The notes beneath the pieces were generated by a model. It was given only the letters and a program-made list of their open reading frames with translations, was not told the origin of the DNA and ran no database searches. Positions 52,026-61,092 of a DNA stretch of 64,000 bases are shown piece by piece. Both the position numbers and the translations under genes were made by a program. Origin of the DNA: Phormidesmis sp963710175 (lineage in GTDB: Bacteria; Cyanobacteriota; Cyanobacteriia; Phormidesmidales; Phormidesmidaceae); the NCBI GenBank assembly GCA_963710175.1, contig CAVPZC010000003.1:310001-374000 (forward strand), given 5' to 3'. Within the stretch, counting starts at the first letter, position 1. Each line of letters begins with the position of its first letter.

Positions 52026-52841
52026 TTAATGAGCAGCTTTGCCTAACTCGCGTGATCGCGAACTGGCGGTGCGTACCGCCTCAATCAGCGCTGATCGCAA
52101 GCCCAGCTCTTCTAAGCAGGCAATGCCAGCAATAGTCGTGCCGCCGGGACTGCTCACACGGTCTTTCAGCTCTGCTGGATGAATGCCGGTTGTGCGCACC
52201 AGTTCGGCAGTGCCTAGCACCGTTTGCACCGCTAGCTGATTGGCGATCGCTCTCGGCAGTCCGGCGGCTACCCCGCCATCGGCCAAAGCTTCAATCACAA
52301 TCGATACATAGCCAGGCCCAGAGCCCGAAAGCCCAGTCACCGCATCCATTAGCTCTTCGGGCACCTGAACGACCTCGCCCACCGCCGAAAAAATTTCAGT
52401 CGCCAGTTTGCTGTGGTCGGATAGGGTTCGGCTACCCATGGCGATCGCCGTCATGCCAGCGCCCACCGTCGATGGCGTATTCGGCATCGCCCGCACCACC
52501 GGCCAACTGGGGATAGCAGCCTCTAGCTTAGACAGCGGCAGTCCCGCCAAAATAGATAGCACCAGGGGCGGAGAGTCGCAGCGAACGTCCTGAAAATCCT
52601 GGGCAACCTGTTCAAAAATCTGAGGCTTAATTGCCAATAAAATAGTCCGACAGCCCTCAATCACCTCGCGATTGTGCCCCGTCACCTGCACAGAATACTG
52701 TTCAGAGAGCACCTGACGACGTTCGGGCGACGGTTCGCTTAGCAAAACCTCCTCAGGTGCATACAGCCCCTGAGAAAGAAGGCGGGATAACAGAGCTTCG
52801 CCCATTACCCCGCCGCCAATAATGCCAAGTCTTACAGGCAA
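52026..52841 (-). CDS. proC: Pyrroline-5-carboxylate reductase
   Basis: 271 residues. RLGIIGGGVMGEALLSRLLS binds NAD(P)H, ILLAIKPQIFEQV and VVRAMPNTPSTVGAGMTAI are P5CR motifs, and GSGPGYVSIVIEALADGGV with SSPGGTTIAGIACLEELGLR complete the signature. It makes proline from P5C. It follows sepF on the same strand by 180 bp. Confidence 0.96.
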   Translation of the reverse strand: MPVRLGIIGGGVMGEALLSRLLSQGLYAPEEVLLSEPSPERRQVLSEQYSVQVTGHNREVIEGCRTILLAIKPQIFEQVAQDFQDVRCDSPPLVLSILAGLPLSKLEAAIPSWPVVRAMPNTPSTVGAGMTAIAMGSRTLSDHSKLATEIFSAVGEVVQVPEELMDAVTGLSGSGPGYVSIVIEALADGGVAAGLPRAIANQLAVQTVLGTAELVRTTGIHPAELKDRVSSPGGTTIAGIACLEELGLRSALIEAVRTASSRSRELGKAAH

Positions 52842-53020
52842 AAGATGACAAGCTCCAAAGCGATTTCCCCCACAGCATACCGCGAATAGTCGCTGGAATA
52901 CGTGGTGTCCAGCTTCAATCGCAATCTTACAGCTGTTTCAAGAGACGCTCAAAGCAGTCGTCTCGATTGCCCGCACTTAATCTTTTATCAATCGCGGTAG
53001 AACCTAAGCCGCGGTAGAAC

Positions 53021-53623
53021 CTAAGCCATCCGAGCGATCTGCTCAGTTGCCCAGGCGGGAGTTGGTGCAGCCTGGCGAGGAGCGCTCATCGGCTCCTGGC
53101 TGCTCAGCCCATCTTCACCTTCAGAAGGCATACTCACCTGAACGCAGTTGGGTGTAAACAGGAAGATGCTCTCACCGATGCGCTCCTGGTGACCATCCAT
53201 GGCATAGGTGCCGCCAGCGACAAAATCAACCGCACGCTGAGCCTGGTCAGGGTCCATGATAGTCAGGTTGAGGACGACAGACTTACGCTCACGCAGCGCC
53301 TGAATCGCTTGAGGCATCTCCTCAAAGGTGCGAGGTTCCATCACCAACACTTCAGACATGCCGTTCATCGCGCCAGGCATACCGATCACGTTATTCATTG
53401 ACACCATTCCAGAATCAGTGGACAAAACTCTCTCGCGAATCCGCCGGCGGCTAGGCCGGGCTGTTTCCTCAGGCGGAACCGGCGGAACTATGGCTTCAGG
53501 CTCAGTATTTTCTTCTTCGTAAAGGCTCTGATACTCTTCGCCTTCCTCTTCGTACTCGTACTCATAGTCAGCCGGATCGTTCAATCCGACAAAGTCCTTG
53601 ATCTTTCCAAAAAGACCGCTCAT
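53021..53623 (-). CDS. sepF: Cell division protein SepF (Cdv2)
   Basis: 200 residues. The N-terminal amphipathic helix is MSGLFGKIKDFVGLND, then a long acidic linker (YEYEYEEEGEEYQSLYEEE). The C-terminal SepF domain has VLVMEPRTFEEMPQAIQALR, SVVLNLTIMDPDQAQRAVDF and IGESIFLFTPNCVQVSM. It tethers FtsZ to the membrane at the septum. It follows pipY by about 420 bp, the order seen in many cyanobacteria. Confidence 0.95.
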   Translation of the reverse strand: MSGLFGKIKDFVGLNDPADYEYEYEEEGEEYQSLYEEENTEPEAIVPPVPPEETARPSRRRIRERVLSTDSGMVSMNNVIGMPGAMNGMSEVLVMEPRTFEEMPQAIQALRERKSVVLNLTIMDPDQAQRAVDFVAGGTYAMDGHQERIGESIFLFTPNCVQVSMPSEGEDGLSSQEPMSAPRQAAPTPAWATEQIARMA

Positions 53624-54044
53624 AACTCATGCTCCAACACGACATTGACGACTTGGCAAAAAACTGCGTGAACATAGTTCAGGACACAGCAGAATCATGG
53701 CAATAAAACTAGGGCATTTCCGAAAAACTCAGCCCGCTTCAAAAGAAAACTTTACAGCGGGAGATCTCTAAGGTCAGAAGTCCGTATGAATAGCTTCGTA
53801 TAGTAGCAGGTGCGGGCACCAAAGTCGCTGATAAATTGGGAAGATTCCCAAAAAATTACGCCTGCCTTGCCAGCTCAGCTGAAGATTCTTAGCTCAGTAC
53901 ATTTACATAGGAGCTAACGGAAGTGACTGCTTAGTTTTACCCAGTCTTAAGACTAGATTCACAAGCATTACCCCACGCTTTTGGGAATATGTCAAGCTTT
54001 TTTGGTTGGTTTTTCAGGTGGAGAGCTTTTGGACGGAGGTTCAG
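53624..54044. other. Gap upstream of sepF
   Basis: This 421-bp stretch holds no gene I can support on either strand; short plus-strand frames read as antisense of pipY. It presumably contains the sepF promoter, but I see no clear -10/-35 pair or repeats. Confidence 0.4.
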
Positions 54045-54758
54045 CTATTTAAAGGCGTTTTTCCCTCGGCGACCAAAAAGGCCGCTGCCGATTCTCACGA
54101 GTGTCGCACCTGTGGCGATCGCCAGCTCAAAATCTCCTGACATTCCCATCGACAGCTCATCCATCTTGATCTGTTTCAGTCCCTGCTGTCTAATTTGTCC
54201 GGATAGGTCCTGAGCCCGCTCGAAGATCTTTTGGGTTTGCTCAGGCAGCAGACCGTAGGGCGCAATTACCATCAGCCCCTTGATGTCCAAATGAGCGAGC
54301 TGATCTAAAGCAGGCAGCGCAGCCATGAGTGCCGCTGGGTCAAACCCATCTTTAGTTGGGTCAGGGGCAAGCTTGACCTGCAAGCAACAGCTAGGCCGCT
54401 TACCGAGTTCTGCCGCCTGCCGGTCGAGCCGAGCAGCCAACTTCAAGCTGTCAACAGAGTGAATCCAGTCAAAGCTTTCCAGCGCTTTGCGACTTTTATT
54501 GGACTGCAAATGGCCGATAAAATGCCAGGTAATATCTACGAGGTCGCTCAGCTCAGCCTGCTTTGCCAGCGCCTCTTGCACCTTGTTCTCAGCAAAATCT
54601 CTCATGCCAGCGGCATAGGCTGCTCGTACTACAGCGGCCGAAAAGGTTTTAGTCACCGCAATTAGCCGCACATGCTGAGGAATCAGCTGCCGAATTTTTT
54701 CCAGACGAATGGACAGTTCAGCTGACGATGACGCATCAAACTGTGAAGTCATCGTCAA
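54045..54758 (-). CDS. pipY: PLP homeostasis protein (YggS/PipY)
   Basis: 237 residues of the COG0325 family: RLIAVTKTFSAAVVRAAYAA holds the PLP lysine, followed by FAENKVQEAL, WHFIGHLQSNKSRKAL, VNLAPD-like KLAPDPTKDGFDPA and LSMGMSGDFELAIATGATLV (phosphate site). It buffers PLP. In cyanobacteria it is co-transcribed with pipX; here the genes overlap by 4 bp (ATGA). Confidence 0.94.
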   Translation of the reverse strand: MTMTSQFDASSSAELSIRLEKIRQLIPQHVRLIAVTKTFSAAVVRAAYAAGMRDFAENKVQEALAKQAELSDLVDITWHFIGHLQSNKSRKALESFDWIHSVDSLKLAARLDRQAAELGKRPSCCLQVKLAPDPTKDGFDPAALMAALPALDQLAHLDIKGLMVIAPYGLLPEQTQKIFERAQDLSGQIRQQGLKQIKMDELSMGMSGDFELAIATGATLVRIGSGLFGRRGKNAFK

Positions 54759-55021
54759 AATGCTTGCTTATAGGTCTTCTGCAACCGGTCGTATTCGCTT
54801 TGTTGGCCGGTACGGCGAATCACTCGCAGGCGCTGCTCTATCAGCTGTTTTGCCTCTACTCGTCCAATCGGGTCAAACGAGAGGGCGCCGGTATCGTTTC
54901 TGACGACAAAAAACAGCCTATGGGCGTATAGGGTCGCAAATAGCTCCTGTCCTTTGTCTACAAGGCAAACCCTGAAGAGCAGGCCAAAGTTAGGGTGGTT
55001 GAGATAGTTTTCTGTGCTCAT
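54755..55021 (-). CDS. pipX: PII-interacting protein X
   Basis: 88 residues: YLNHPNFGLLFRVCLVDKGQ, ELFATLYAHRLFFVVRND (Tudor-like domain) and two C-terminal helices with IEQRLRVIRRTGQQSEYDRL. PipX binds PII or the regulator NtcA and links nitrogen status to gene expression. It overlaps pipY by 4 bp. The length and Tudor-like region match known cyanobacterial PipX. Confidence 0.94.
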   Translation of the reverse strand: MSTENYLNHPNFGLLFRVCLVDKGQELFATLYAHRLFFVVRNDTGALSFDPIGRVEAKQLIEQRLRVIRRTGQQSEYDRLQKTYKQAF

Positions 55022-55376
55022 TCAGGCTTCAGCGGGAGAGTTGGGGAAAATGCAGAAAAATTTACTGCGGCTAAAGTTATTTTTAACAGGGCCTTTTAGA
55101 GTGTTTATCAACTTTCTACAAATTCAATCCCAATCATCAATTCAAGCGATCCAACTAAAGCAATCGCCTGTACAAAAGGGACTATACACCTAAGAATTCA
55201 CGCCTAAAAAGTTACGTTTTAGATAGATTATCCTGGCGTCATAGAAAGTATCATGCATGACTGAAGTTTACAGTGTTTTCCTTAAGATTCCCCAGAGCTT
55301 CTCTATCTCTCTGTTCCCAAGACCTGCTGAAGCGCCTGCAATCGTGAGCAGTTCGAGGCCTGCCTACAGAGCAGAG
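55022..55376. other. Gap upstream of pipX
   Basis: A 355-bp region between pipX and the chorismate-utilising gene, which transcribes the other way along the window order (both minus). No gene is seen. I looked for an NtcA box (GTA-N8-TAC) and found no clean match; GTACAAAAGGGACTATAC near 55171 has the wrong spacing. Confidence 0.4.
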
Positions 55377-56903
55377 CTATAGTCCTAGCGCTAGCAGCTG
55401 AGCCTTGGCCTTTTGCAAAGACTCTTCCCACTCTCGTTCGGGGTCGCTGTCGGCCACAATGCCTGCCCCTACTTGTCCCCAAACCATCTGCCGGGCTGCC
55501 GATGTAGGGGTAGGCGGGGCGATTAACAGAGTACGGATCAAAATGTTGAGATCCAGTCTGCCCCGCCTATCGAAATATCCACAAGATCCGTAGAATAAGC
55601 TGCGCCGGACCGGTTCTAAGGCTTCAATGATCTCCATGCAGCGCACTTTAGGGCACCCGGTGATCGTTCCGCCCGGAAACATCGAAGCGATCAGCTGGGC
55701 GATTGATTGATGCGATCCTAGCTGACCGGTCACATTACTTACCAGGTGCATTACATGGCTATAGCGCTCAATCGTCATCAGGTCGGTCACCTGTACTGAT
55801 CCCCATTCGCAAACCCGGCCTAAATCATTGCGCTCCAGGTCTACTAACATGATGTGTTCGGCTCGTTCTTTGGGGTCGCTGATCAGGTCTTGAGCGATCG
55901 CGCCATCTGCCTCTAGCGTTTTTCCCCGAGGCCGCGTTCCCGCAATCGGCCTGGATTGGGCAGTGCCGTCATGCAGATGCACCAGGCGCTCTGGTGAGCA
56001 GCTAACGACCGCTCCCCAGGGAGTATGCCAGTAGCTCGCAAAGGGAGACGGATTGATTTTGTGCAGCGTTTTGTACACCTCCCAGCTTGGCGCAGTCGTC
56101 TGGGCCTGGAACCGCAGGGAATGGTTCACCTGAAAGACATCTCCCGCGCGAATATGCGCCTTTGCCTGCTGCACCGCCCGCTCAAATTCGGCTTGCTCAG
56201 TTTCAAATATCAAAGACTGGGTGATCCAGCTTTGAGCAGGAGCCGCTTGATGAGCGCTAGTTTCGCTGACCTGCTCAACCATGTGGGTTAGTGTGACCTG
56301 GGTTTCGGCGGCTAGCCACAGCCGCTGCAAGCAGTGGTCAAGCACGGCAAATTCAGCGGGTTCGTACCAAAAAGCCACAGGGAAAGGTAGCTTGTCTTCT
56401 TTTAACCAGGGCAACCGCTCTACCTCCCAGGCAAAATCGTAGCCGAGCCAGCCCAGCCAGCCGCCGACAAACGGCAGATGATCCGCTGGTGCCCAACTTG
56501 GAGGCCGCTGCCCCAGTGGATCCTCAGATAGAGATCTAGACCGATTGTTAGGTTGAGAGGCATAGACCTGGCTGACGGACTGCATTTGCTGTAGCAGGGG
56601 CAGAACCTGACCAATCTCTGGCGTCCATAGCTGAACCTGTCCGCCTGCTATCCGAGGTGCGCCCGCGCAGATGGAATAGCGGGTCATGGCGCTGCTTTGC
56701 GCCGGATAGGGGCTTTCTAGCAAAGTGGCGATTCCGGCTACGCCAGTTCGCTGCGATTGGAATAGCGCCGCAAAAATGTCTGAGCCAGTGCGCTGAGCGA
56801 GGGGGAGCGATCGCCAAACCCGCCGTTTACAGGGCCGCAAGTCGGGTCTGCAAACAGCGCCATCGGCTAGTCCGCTCTCGGCACTGCCATCAACCGACTT
56901 CAA
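55377..56903 (-). CDS. Chorismate-utilising enzyme, anthranilate/aminodeoxychorismate synthase component I family
   Basis: 508 residues from TTG 56903, which overlaps the cbiQ stop (TTGA) and has GGAGG 6 bp upstream; no ATG fits. Motifs: FVGGWLGWLGYDFAWEVERL, AGDVFQVNHSLRFQ, PSPFASYWHTPWGAVVSCSP, PIAGTRPRGKT, MLVDLERNDLGRVCE and MFPGGTITGCPK. The PIAGT rather than PIKGT motif is the form typical of TrpE, though some PabB also have it, so I leave the symbol blank. It makes anthranilate or aminodeoxychorismate with a glutaminase partner. Confidence 0.85.
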   Translation of the reverse strand: MKSVDGSAESGLADGAVCRPDLRPCKRRVWRSLPLAQRTGSDIFAALFQSQRTGVAGIATLLESPYPAQSSAMTRYSICAGAPRIAGGQVQLWTPEIGQVLPLLQQMQSVSQVYASQPNNRSRSLSEDPLGQRPPSWAPADHLPFVGGWLGWLGYDFAWEVERLPWLKEDKLPFPVAFWYEPAEFAVLDHCLQRLWLAAETQVTLTHMVEQVSETSAHQAAPAQSWITQSLIFETEQAEFERAVQQAKAHIRAGDVFQVNHSLRFQAQTTAPSWEVYKTLHKINPSPFASYWHTPWGAVVSCSPERLVHLHDGTAQSRPIAGTRPRGKTLEADGAIAQDLISDPKERAEHIMLVDLERNDLGRVCEWGSVQVTDLMTIERYSHVMHLVSNVTGQLGSHQSIAQLIASMFPGGTITGCPKVRCMEIIEALEPVRRSLFYGSCGYFDRRGRLDLNILIRTLLIAPPTPTSAARQMVWGQVGAGIVADSDPEREWEESLQKAKAQLLALGL

Positions 56904-57850
56904 GCAACGCCTCCAAATACAATTCGAGCCCACCAAAAGCAGCCCAATCCCACCAGCATTAGCCAATCCCACCAGCGCAACCGCAGCCGATGCCACACTA
57001 CCCGATGCTCATTAGGGCTGGTAAACCCCCGCACCTGCATTGCACTGGCAATTTGCTCAGCCCGCAGCAGTAAATTTTCGATCAGCCGCTCTGAGACCAT
57101 TAACCAAATTTGAATTGCGCCGCGCACGCCTAGCTTTTGCCACTTGATTGCTCGCGTTCGCACTGATCGCACCAGGTTTTGCACTTCTTCTAAGACCAGC
57201 GGAATAAACCGCAGTGCCAGGGTCAGCGTTAGCGCGATTTCTGTCACTGGCAACCCTAGCCGGCGCAGTGGCTGCATCAAGTTTTCTAAGCCTTCGGTGA
57301 TTTCTTCAGGGGCGGTAGTCAGTAAAAAGAGCGTGGTTGCGTAGATCAAGGTAAATAGCAGGGTGCTGACTTTAATGGCCAAGCGAAGCGATCGCTGCGT
57401 AATATGCAAGCTCAAATTTAGAGGCGGCAGCTGAGCAATCTCCAAGTCCACGATGTCATACCGATAGCCGGTCACCGGGGGCAGATTGGGCAGCGTCTCC
57501 GGCGAAGTGAGCTTTTCTGGCCAGTCCTCTAAAGTTTGAGCCGTGGGCAGTCGGGGCTGTTGAGATATAGCGATCCCGTCCGGCATTACCAGCAGCAGCA
57601 AAGTGACAATCGTGCCCAATAGCAGCAGCCAGCCCATTTGCTGTCGCCATACTCGCAAAGGAATGCGGGCGCTAATCGTCAGCAGTACCAGAAAAGCAAC
57701 GATGGCAATGCGGCAGAGTGCACTCGCCAGCACCGGTGCCAACAGCAAACTCAGCAGCCAGGCAACTTTTACTCGCGCATCAATGCGGTGCAGCCAGGTC
57801 ACCGGCTGCTCCAGATAGAGACCAATGGGGAGCGATCGCAGCAGATCCAT
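56900..57850 (-). CDS. CbiQ-family ECF transporter T component
   Basis: 316 residues with five or six membrane segments and the coupling motif region RSVRTRAIKWQKLGVRGAIQ and EQIASAMQVRGFTSPNEHR (A-x-R-G), typical of EcfT/CbiQ. It is longer than usual (about 230-260) because of an insertion in the second loop (PRLPTAQTLEDWPEKLTS). ECF T units energise uptake of vitamins or metals; the substrate component is not here. It lies 6 bp after der and overlaps the start of the chorismate enzyme. Confidence 0.85.
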   Translation of the reverse strand: MDLLRSLPIGLYLEQPVTWLHRIDARVKVAWLLSLLLAPVLASALCRIAIVAFLVLLTISARIPLRVWRQQMGWLLLLGTIVTLLLLVMPDGIAISQQPRLPTAQTLEDWPEKLTSPETLPNLPPVTGYRYDIVDLEIAQLPPLNLSLHITQRSLRLAIKVSTLLFTLIYATTLFLLTTAPEEITEGLENLMQPLRRLGLPVTEIALTLTLALRFIPLVLEEVQNLVRSVRTRAIKWQKLGVRGAIQIWLMVSERLIENLLLRAEQIASAMQVRGFTSPNEHRVVWHRLRLRWWDWLMLVGLGCFWWARIVFGGVA

Positions 57851-57856
57851 AGAAAA

Positions 57857-59224
57857 TTACTTCACCTTAACCGCCCGGTTAGCGCTGCTGCCCCGCTCAA
57901 GATCCCGCATACTTTTACCGCGCCACATCAGGCGAATGGGCGTACCGTCGTAACCCAAATTTTGGCGAAACTGCTTTTCAATATAGCGCCGGTAGCTCTC
58001 GCCAAACAGCTTGGGATCATTCACAAATAGCGCAAACGACGGCGGCTGAGACTTTACCTGAGTGCCGTAGTAAATCCGGCCCTGACGGCCCTGCCGAGTA
58101 GTCGGCGGCGTGTGCCAGCTGACCGCATCTTCTAGCACCTCATTCACCACAGACGTCGTCACCCGGCGACGATGCTCAGCTACTGCCGCGTTCACCGCAT
58201 CTAAAATATTCGGCAGTCGTTGACCGGTCAAGGCGCTTACATACAGGCGCTTAGCCCAGCCCAAAAAATGAATTTTCGCCTCAATGGTCTTATCAAATTC
58301 ATAAATCGTGTGGGCATCTTTTTCTACCGCGTCCCACTTGTTCACCACAATTACACAGGCACGGCCCTCTTCTTCAATTCGCCCGGCCAGCTTTTGATCT
58401 TGCTCAGTCACGCCATCTAAAGCATCGATCACCAACAGCACCACGTCAGCTCGCCGAATCGCCTTGAATGCTCGGTTGATGCCAAAAAATTCTGGGCCAA
58501 AGTCCACGTTCTTTTTTTTGCGGATGCCTGCTGTGTCAATAAGCCGGTAGCGATGCTCTCCTCGCGTCACCACCATGTCGATCGCGTCTCGCGTAGTCCC
58601 CGAAATCGGGCTGACAATAGATCGAGATTCGCCGACAAAAGCGTTCAGCATACTCGACTTGCCCACATTGGGCCGGCCCACGATCGCCACCCGATATTCT
58701 TCAGTCAATTCAATTTCATCGGCAGCTGGCAAATGCTCTATCAGCACGTCTAGCAGCTCGCCAGATCCGCTGCCATGAATCGCCGAGACCGGGTACGGTT
58801 CGCCCAGTCCTAACTCCCAAAACTGAGCCGCCTGCACCAATCCTTCGTCGGGAGACTCGCATTTGTTAACCGCTAGCAGCACCGGCACTTTCTGCAAGCG
58901 CAGCCATGAAGCAATTTCCTGGTCGCCTTCAGTCGGGCCAAACTGCCCGTCTACTACAAATATGGCGGCTGAAGCTTCTACCAGTGCTGCCAGCGCCTGC
59001 TCACGAATGAACGGCAAAAACTCGGTATTGTCGTCAAACACCAGGCCGCCCGTATCGACGACTAAAAATTCGCGATCTTGCCAAAATGCCGGTTGATAGG
59101 TGCGATCGCGCGTCACCCCAGGCTGATCAAAGACAATCGACTGCCGCCCGCCCGCCAATCGGTTGACCAAAGCAGATTTGCCCACATTGGGACGACCGAT
59201 AATTGCAACAATAGGGAGCGCCAT
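57857..59224 (-). CDS. der: Ribosome-assembly GTPase Der (EngA)
   Basis: 455 residues with two tandem GTPase domains: IIGRPNVGKSALVNRLAGGR and IVGRPNVGKSSMLNAFVGES, each with NKxD (AVNKCESPD, VVNKWDAVEK) and DTxG, then a KH-like C-terminus with PPSFALFVNDPKLFGESYRR. It is needed for 50S maturation. It begins the der, CbiQ, chorismate-enzyme cluster; the CbiQ gene starts 6 bp after the stop. Confidence 0.96.
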   Translation of the reverse strand: MALPIVAIIGRPNVGKSALVNRLAGGRQSIVFDQPGVTRDRTYQPAFWQDREFLVVDTGGLVFDDNTEFLPFIREQALAALVEASAAIFVVDGQFGPTEGDQEIASWLRLQKVPVLLAVNKCESPDEGLVQAAQFWELGLGEPYPVSAIHGSGSGELLDVLIEHLPAADEIELTEEYRVAIVGRPNVGKSSMLNAFVGESRSIVSPISGTTRDAIDMVVTRGEHRYRLIDTAGIRKKKNVDFGPEFFGINRAFKAIRRADVVLLVIDALDGVTEQDQKLAGRIEEEGRACVIVVNKWDAVEKDAHTIYEFDKTIEAKIHFLGWAKRLYVSALTGQRLPNILDAVNAAVAEHRRRVTTSVVNEVLEDAVSWHTPPTTRQGRQGRIYYGTQVKSQPPSFALFVNDPKLFGESYRRYIEKQFRQNLGYDGTPIRLMWRGKSMRDLERGSSANRAVKVK

Positions 59225-59309
59225 AGCGGAACCGAAGAATAGTCGGAAACCAACATTGTAGCAACTCTCTTTGCCTCTGCTGCGCCCAATCTTTGCTATG
59301 CCTGAAACG

Positions 59310-60017
59310 TTATAAAACAGCCTTAATCTCGGCCTTCGCCTCTCTTCTCAGCCCGGCTGAAATCCGAAACAGCTCCTGCCCGGCATGTAGATAGCTATCG
59401 TCATAGGTATAGGTAAACCGCTCAATCTCTTCAATCCCATCTTCGAGCTGGTTAAGGCAGTAATAAAGATTGGCCGCGCCGCCAGCTACCCCAGCCGGAT
59501 TTGGCATCGAGCGAAACTTAGCCTTAGCCCGCTCTAAAGCCTCCTGGCACGTCTCAATATAGGCCTGAAAAGCAGCCATCAGCTCATCGTCAAACGGATC
59601 TGCCGAAAGCGCTCTCACTTCAGCTTTCAAAGGCTTCAAAATCTGACCAATCAGCCGATCAGTCGGGTTAAATACGCTGCGCAGCCACTGCTCAATCGTC
59701 GTATCTGCAACTTTTCTCGTCCGTTTTCGGTACAGATTCTGAGAATCTGCGGCCCGAGCAGCGCGTTTATTGGCAGCTGTTTCAATCCGCGAACGGCGCT
59801 CAGCATCGTACCGGCGGCGTTCATGCTGGTCACCCAGCACCTCATAGGCGGCGTTTACCGCCGCAATTTTATCGTGAGCCGCTGCTTGATTTTGGCTATC
59901 GGGGTGAAATTGCTTGGCCAGCTTGCGATAGGCCTGCTTCACCTGGTCCTGGGTGGCCCCAGTCGAAATACCCAGCGTCTCGTAATAGTTAACGTCAGCG
60001 CGATTGTCTTGTCCCAT
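59310..60017 (-). CDS. J-domain (DnaJ-like) protein
   Basis: 235 residues. The N-terminal J domain has YYETLGISTGATQDQVKQAY and KQFHPDSQ with the HPD motif. The rest is helical with FNPTDRLIGQILKPLKAEVR and YLHAGQELFRISAGLRREAK and has no G/F or zinc domain, so it is a type III J protein that recruits Hsp70 for a specific client. It lies 25 bp after cysK. Confidence 0.9.
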   Translation of the reverse strand: MGQDNRADVNYYETLGISTGATQDQVKQAYRKLAKQFHPDSQNQAAAHDKIAAVNAAYEVLGDQHERRRYDAERRSRIETAANKRAARAADSQNLYRKRTRKVADTTIEQWLRSVFNPTDRLIGQILKPLKAEVRALSADPFDDELMAAFQAYIETCQEALERAKAKFRSMPNPAGVAGGAANLYYCLNQLEDGIEEIERFTYTYDDSYLHAGQELFRISAGLRREAKAEIKAVL

Positions 60018-60042
60018 AGCGCTATTTTAAGCTGATTTCAGG

Positions 60043-60990
60043 CTAGCTCGCTGGCTCTGGATCTTGAAAAAGCGGCGTGCTCAAATAGCGCTCTCCAAAG
60101 CTGGGCTGAATCATCACAATCAGCTTGCCTGCGTTTTCGGGCCGCTTAGCCAGCTTAACCGCTGCGCACAGGGCCGCGCCGCTAGAAATACCTGAGAGAA
60201 TGCCTTCTTCTTTAGCCAGTCGCCTGCCGTAGGCGATCGCCTCATCATCAGTCACGGAAATCACTTCATCAATGAGATCCTGATTGAGCACTTTGGGCAC
60301 AAATCCCGCGCCAATCCCCTGAATTTTGTGAGGGCCCGGCCTGCCGCCCGAAAGCACAGCGCTATTCACTGGCTCTACCGCCACGACTTGAAAGCTAGAC
60401 TTACGCTGCTTAATAACTTCTCCTACGCCAGTAATTGTGCCGCCAGTGCCGACGCCAGCCACCAAAAAGTCCACCTGACCTTCGGTATCCTGCCAAATTT
60501 CTTCGGCTGTAGATCGTCGATGCACCGCCGGATTAGCCGGATTGTCAAACTGTTGCAGCATGTAGGCATCGGGCAACCCTTCCACCAGCTCTTTGGCTCG
60601 CTGAATGCAGCCGCTCATACCTTCTACGCCGGGCGTCAGCTCCAGTTTGGCACCATAGGCCCTGAGCATGGCCCGCCGCTCAGAGCTCATCGTTTCTGGC
60701 ATGGTTAGCACTAGCTGATAACCTTTTGCGGCGGCTGCCATTGCCAGAGCGATCCCAGTATTGCCCGAAGTGGGCTCCACTAAAGTCGTCTTACCAGGGA
60801 CAATATCACCTGCTGCCTCTGCCGCTTCGATCATGCTGATACCGATCCGGTCTTTCACCGAAGCAGATGGATTCATGCCCTCTAGCTTGACTGCGATTTG
60901 CGCCACGCAACCGTCGCTCTCTGGAATGCGATGGAGCCGCACCATTGGGGTATGGCCAATCAGCTCGGTGACATTGTTGGCAATTCGCAT
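60043..60990 (-). CDS. cysK: Cysteine synthase A (O-acetylserine sulfhydrylase)
   Basis: 315 residues. KLEGMNPSASVKDRIGISMI carries the PLP lysine (Lys46), PTSGNTGIALAMAAAAKGY the substrate loop, and GVGTGGTITGVGEVIKQRKS the phosphate loop. It makes cysteine from O-acetylserine and sulfide. It is preceded by an Rrf2 regulator gene 98 bp upstream on the same strand, suggesting control by cysteine or sulfur status. Confidence 0.95.
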   Translation of the reverse strand: MRIANNVTELIGHTPMVRLHRIPESDGCVAQIAVKLEGMNPSASVKDRIGISMIEAAEAAGDIVPGKTTLVEPTSGNTGIALAMAAAAKGYQLVLTMPETMSSERRAMLRAYGAKLELTPGVEGMSGCIQRAKELVEGLPDAYMLQQFDNPANPAVHRRSTAEEIWQDTEGQVDFLVAGVGTGGTITGVGEVIKQRKSSFQVVAVEPVNSAVLSGGRPGPHKIQGIGAGFVPKVLNQDLIDEVISVTDDEAIAYGRRLAKEEGILSGISSGAALCAAVKLAKRPENAGKLIVMIQPSFGERYLSTPLFQDPEPAS

Positions 60991-61050
60991 AGGTCTTGTA
61001 CCGGGTTTAAGTCCGTTCTGTAGAGGCCGCTGTTTAAGTGTAAGTAGACG

Positions 61051-61092
61051 ATGCCAGCCTTCAAATGCCAGCCTTTAGATGCCAGCCTTTAG
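61051..61092. repeat. Three 14-bp tandem repeats between the Rrf2 gene and cysK
   Basis: ATGCCAGCCTTCAA, ATGCCAGCCTTTAG and ATGCCAGCCTTTAG lie head-to-tail, the last overlapping the Rrf2 stop codon. They lie 60 bp upstream of cysK and may be slippage products or regulator sites. Confidence 0.7.

Noticed and set aside
55171..55188. Possible NtcA box near pipX
   Set aside because: Spacing between GTA and TAC is 12 rather than 8.
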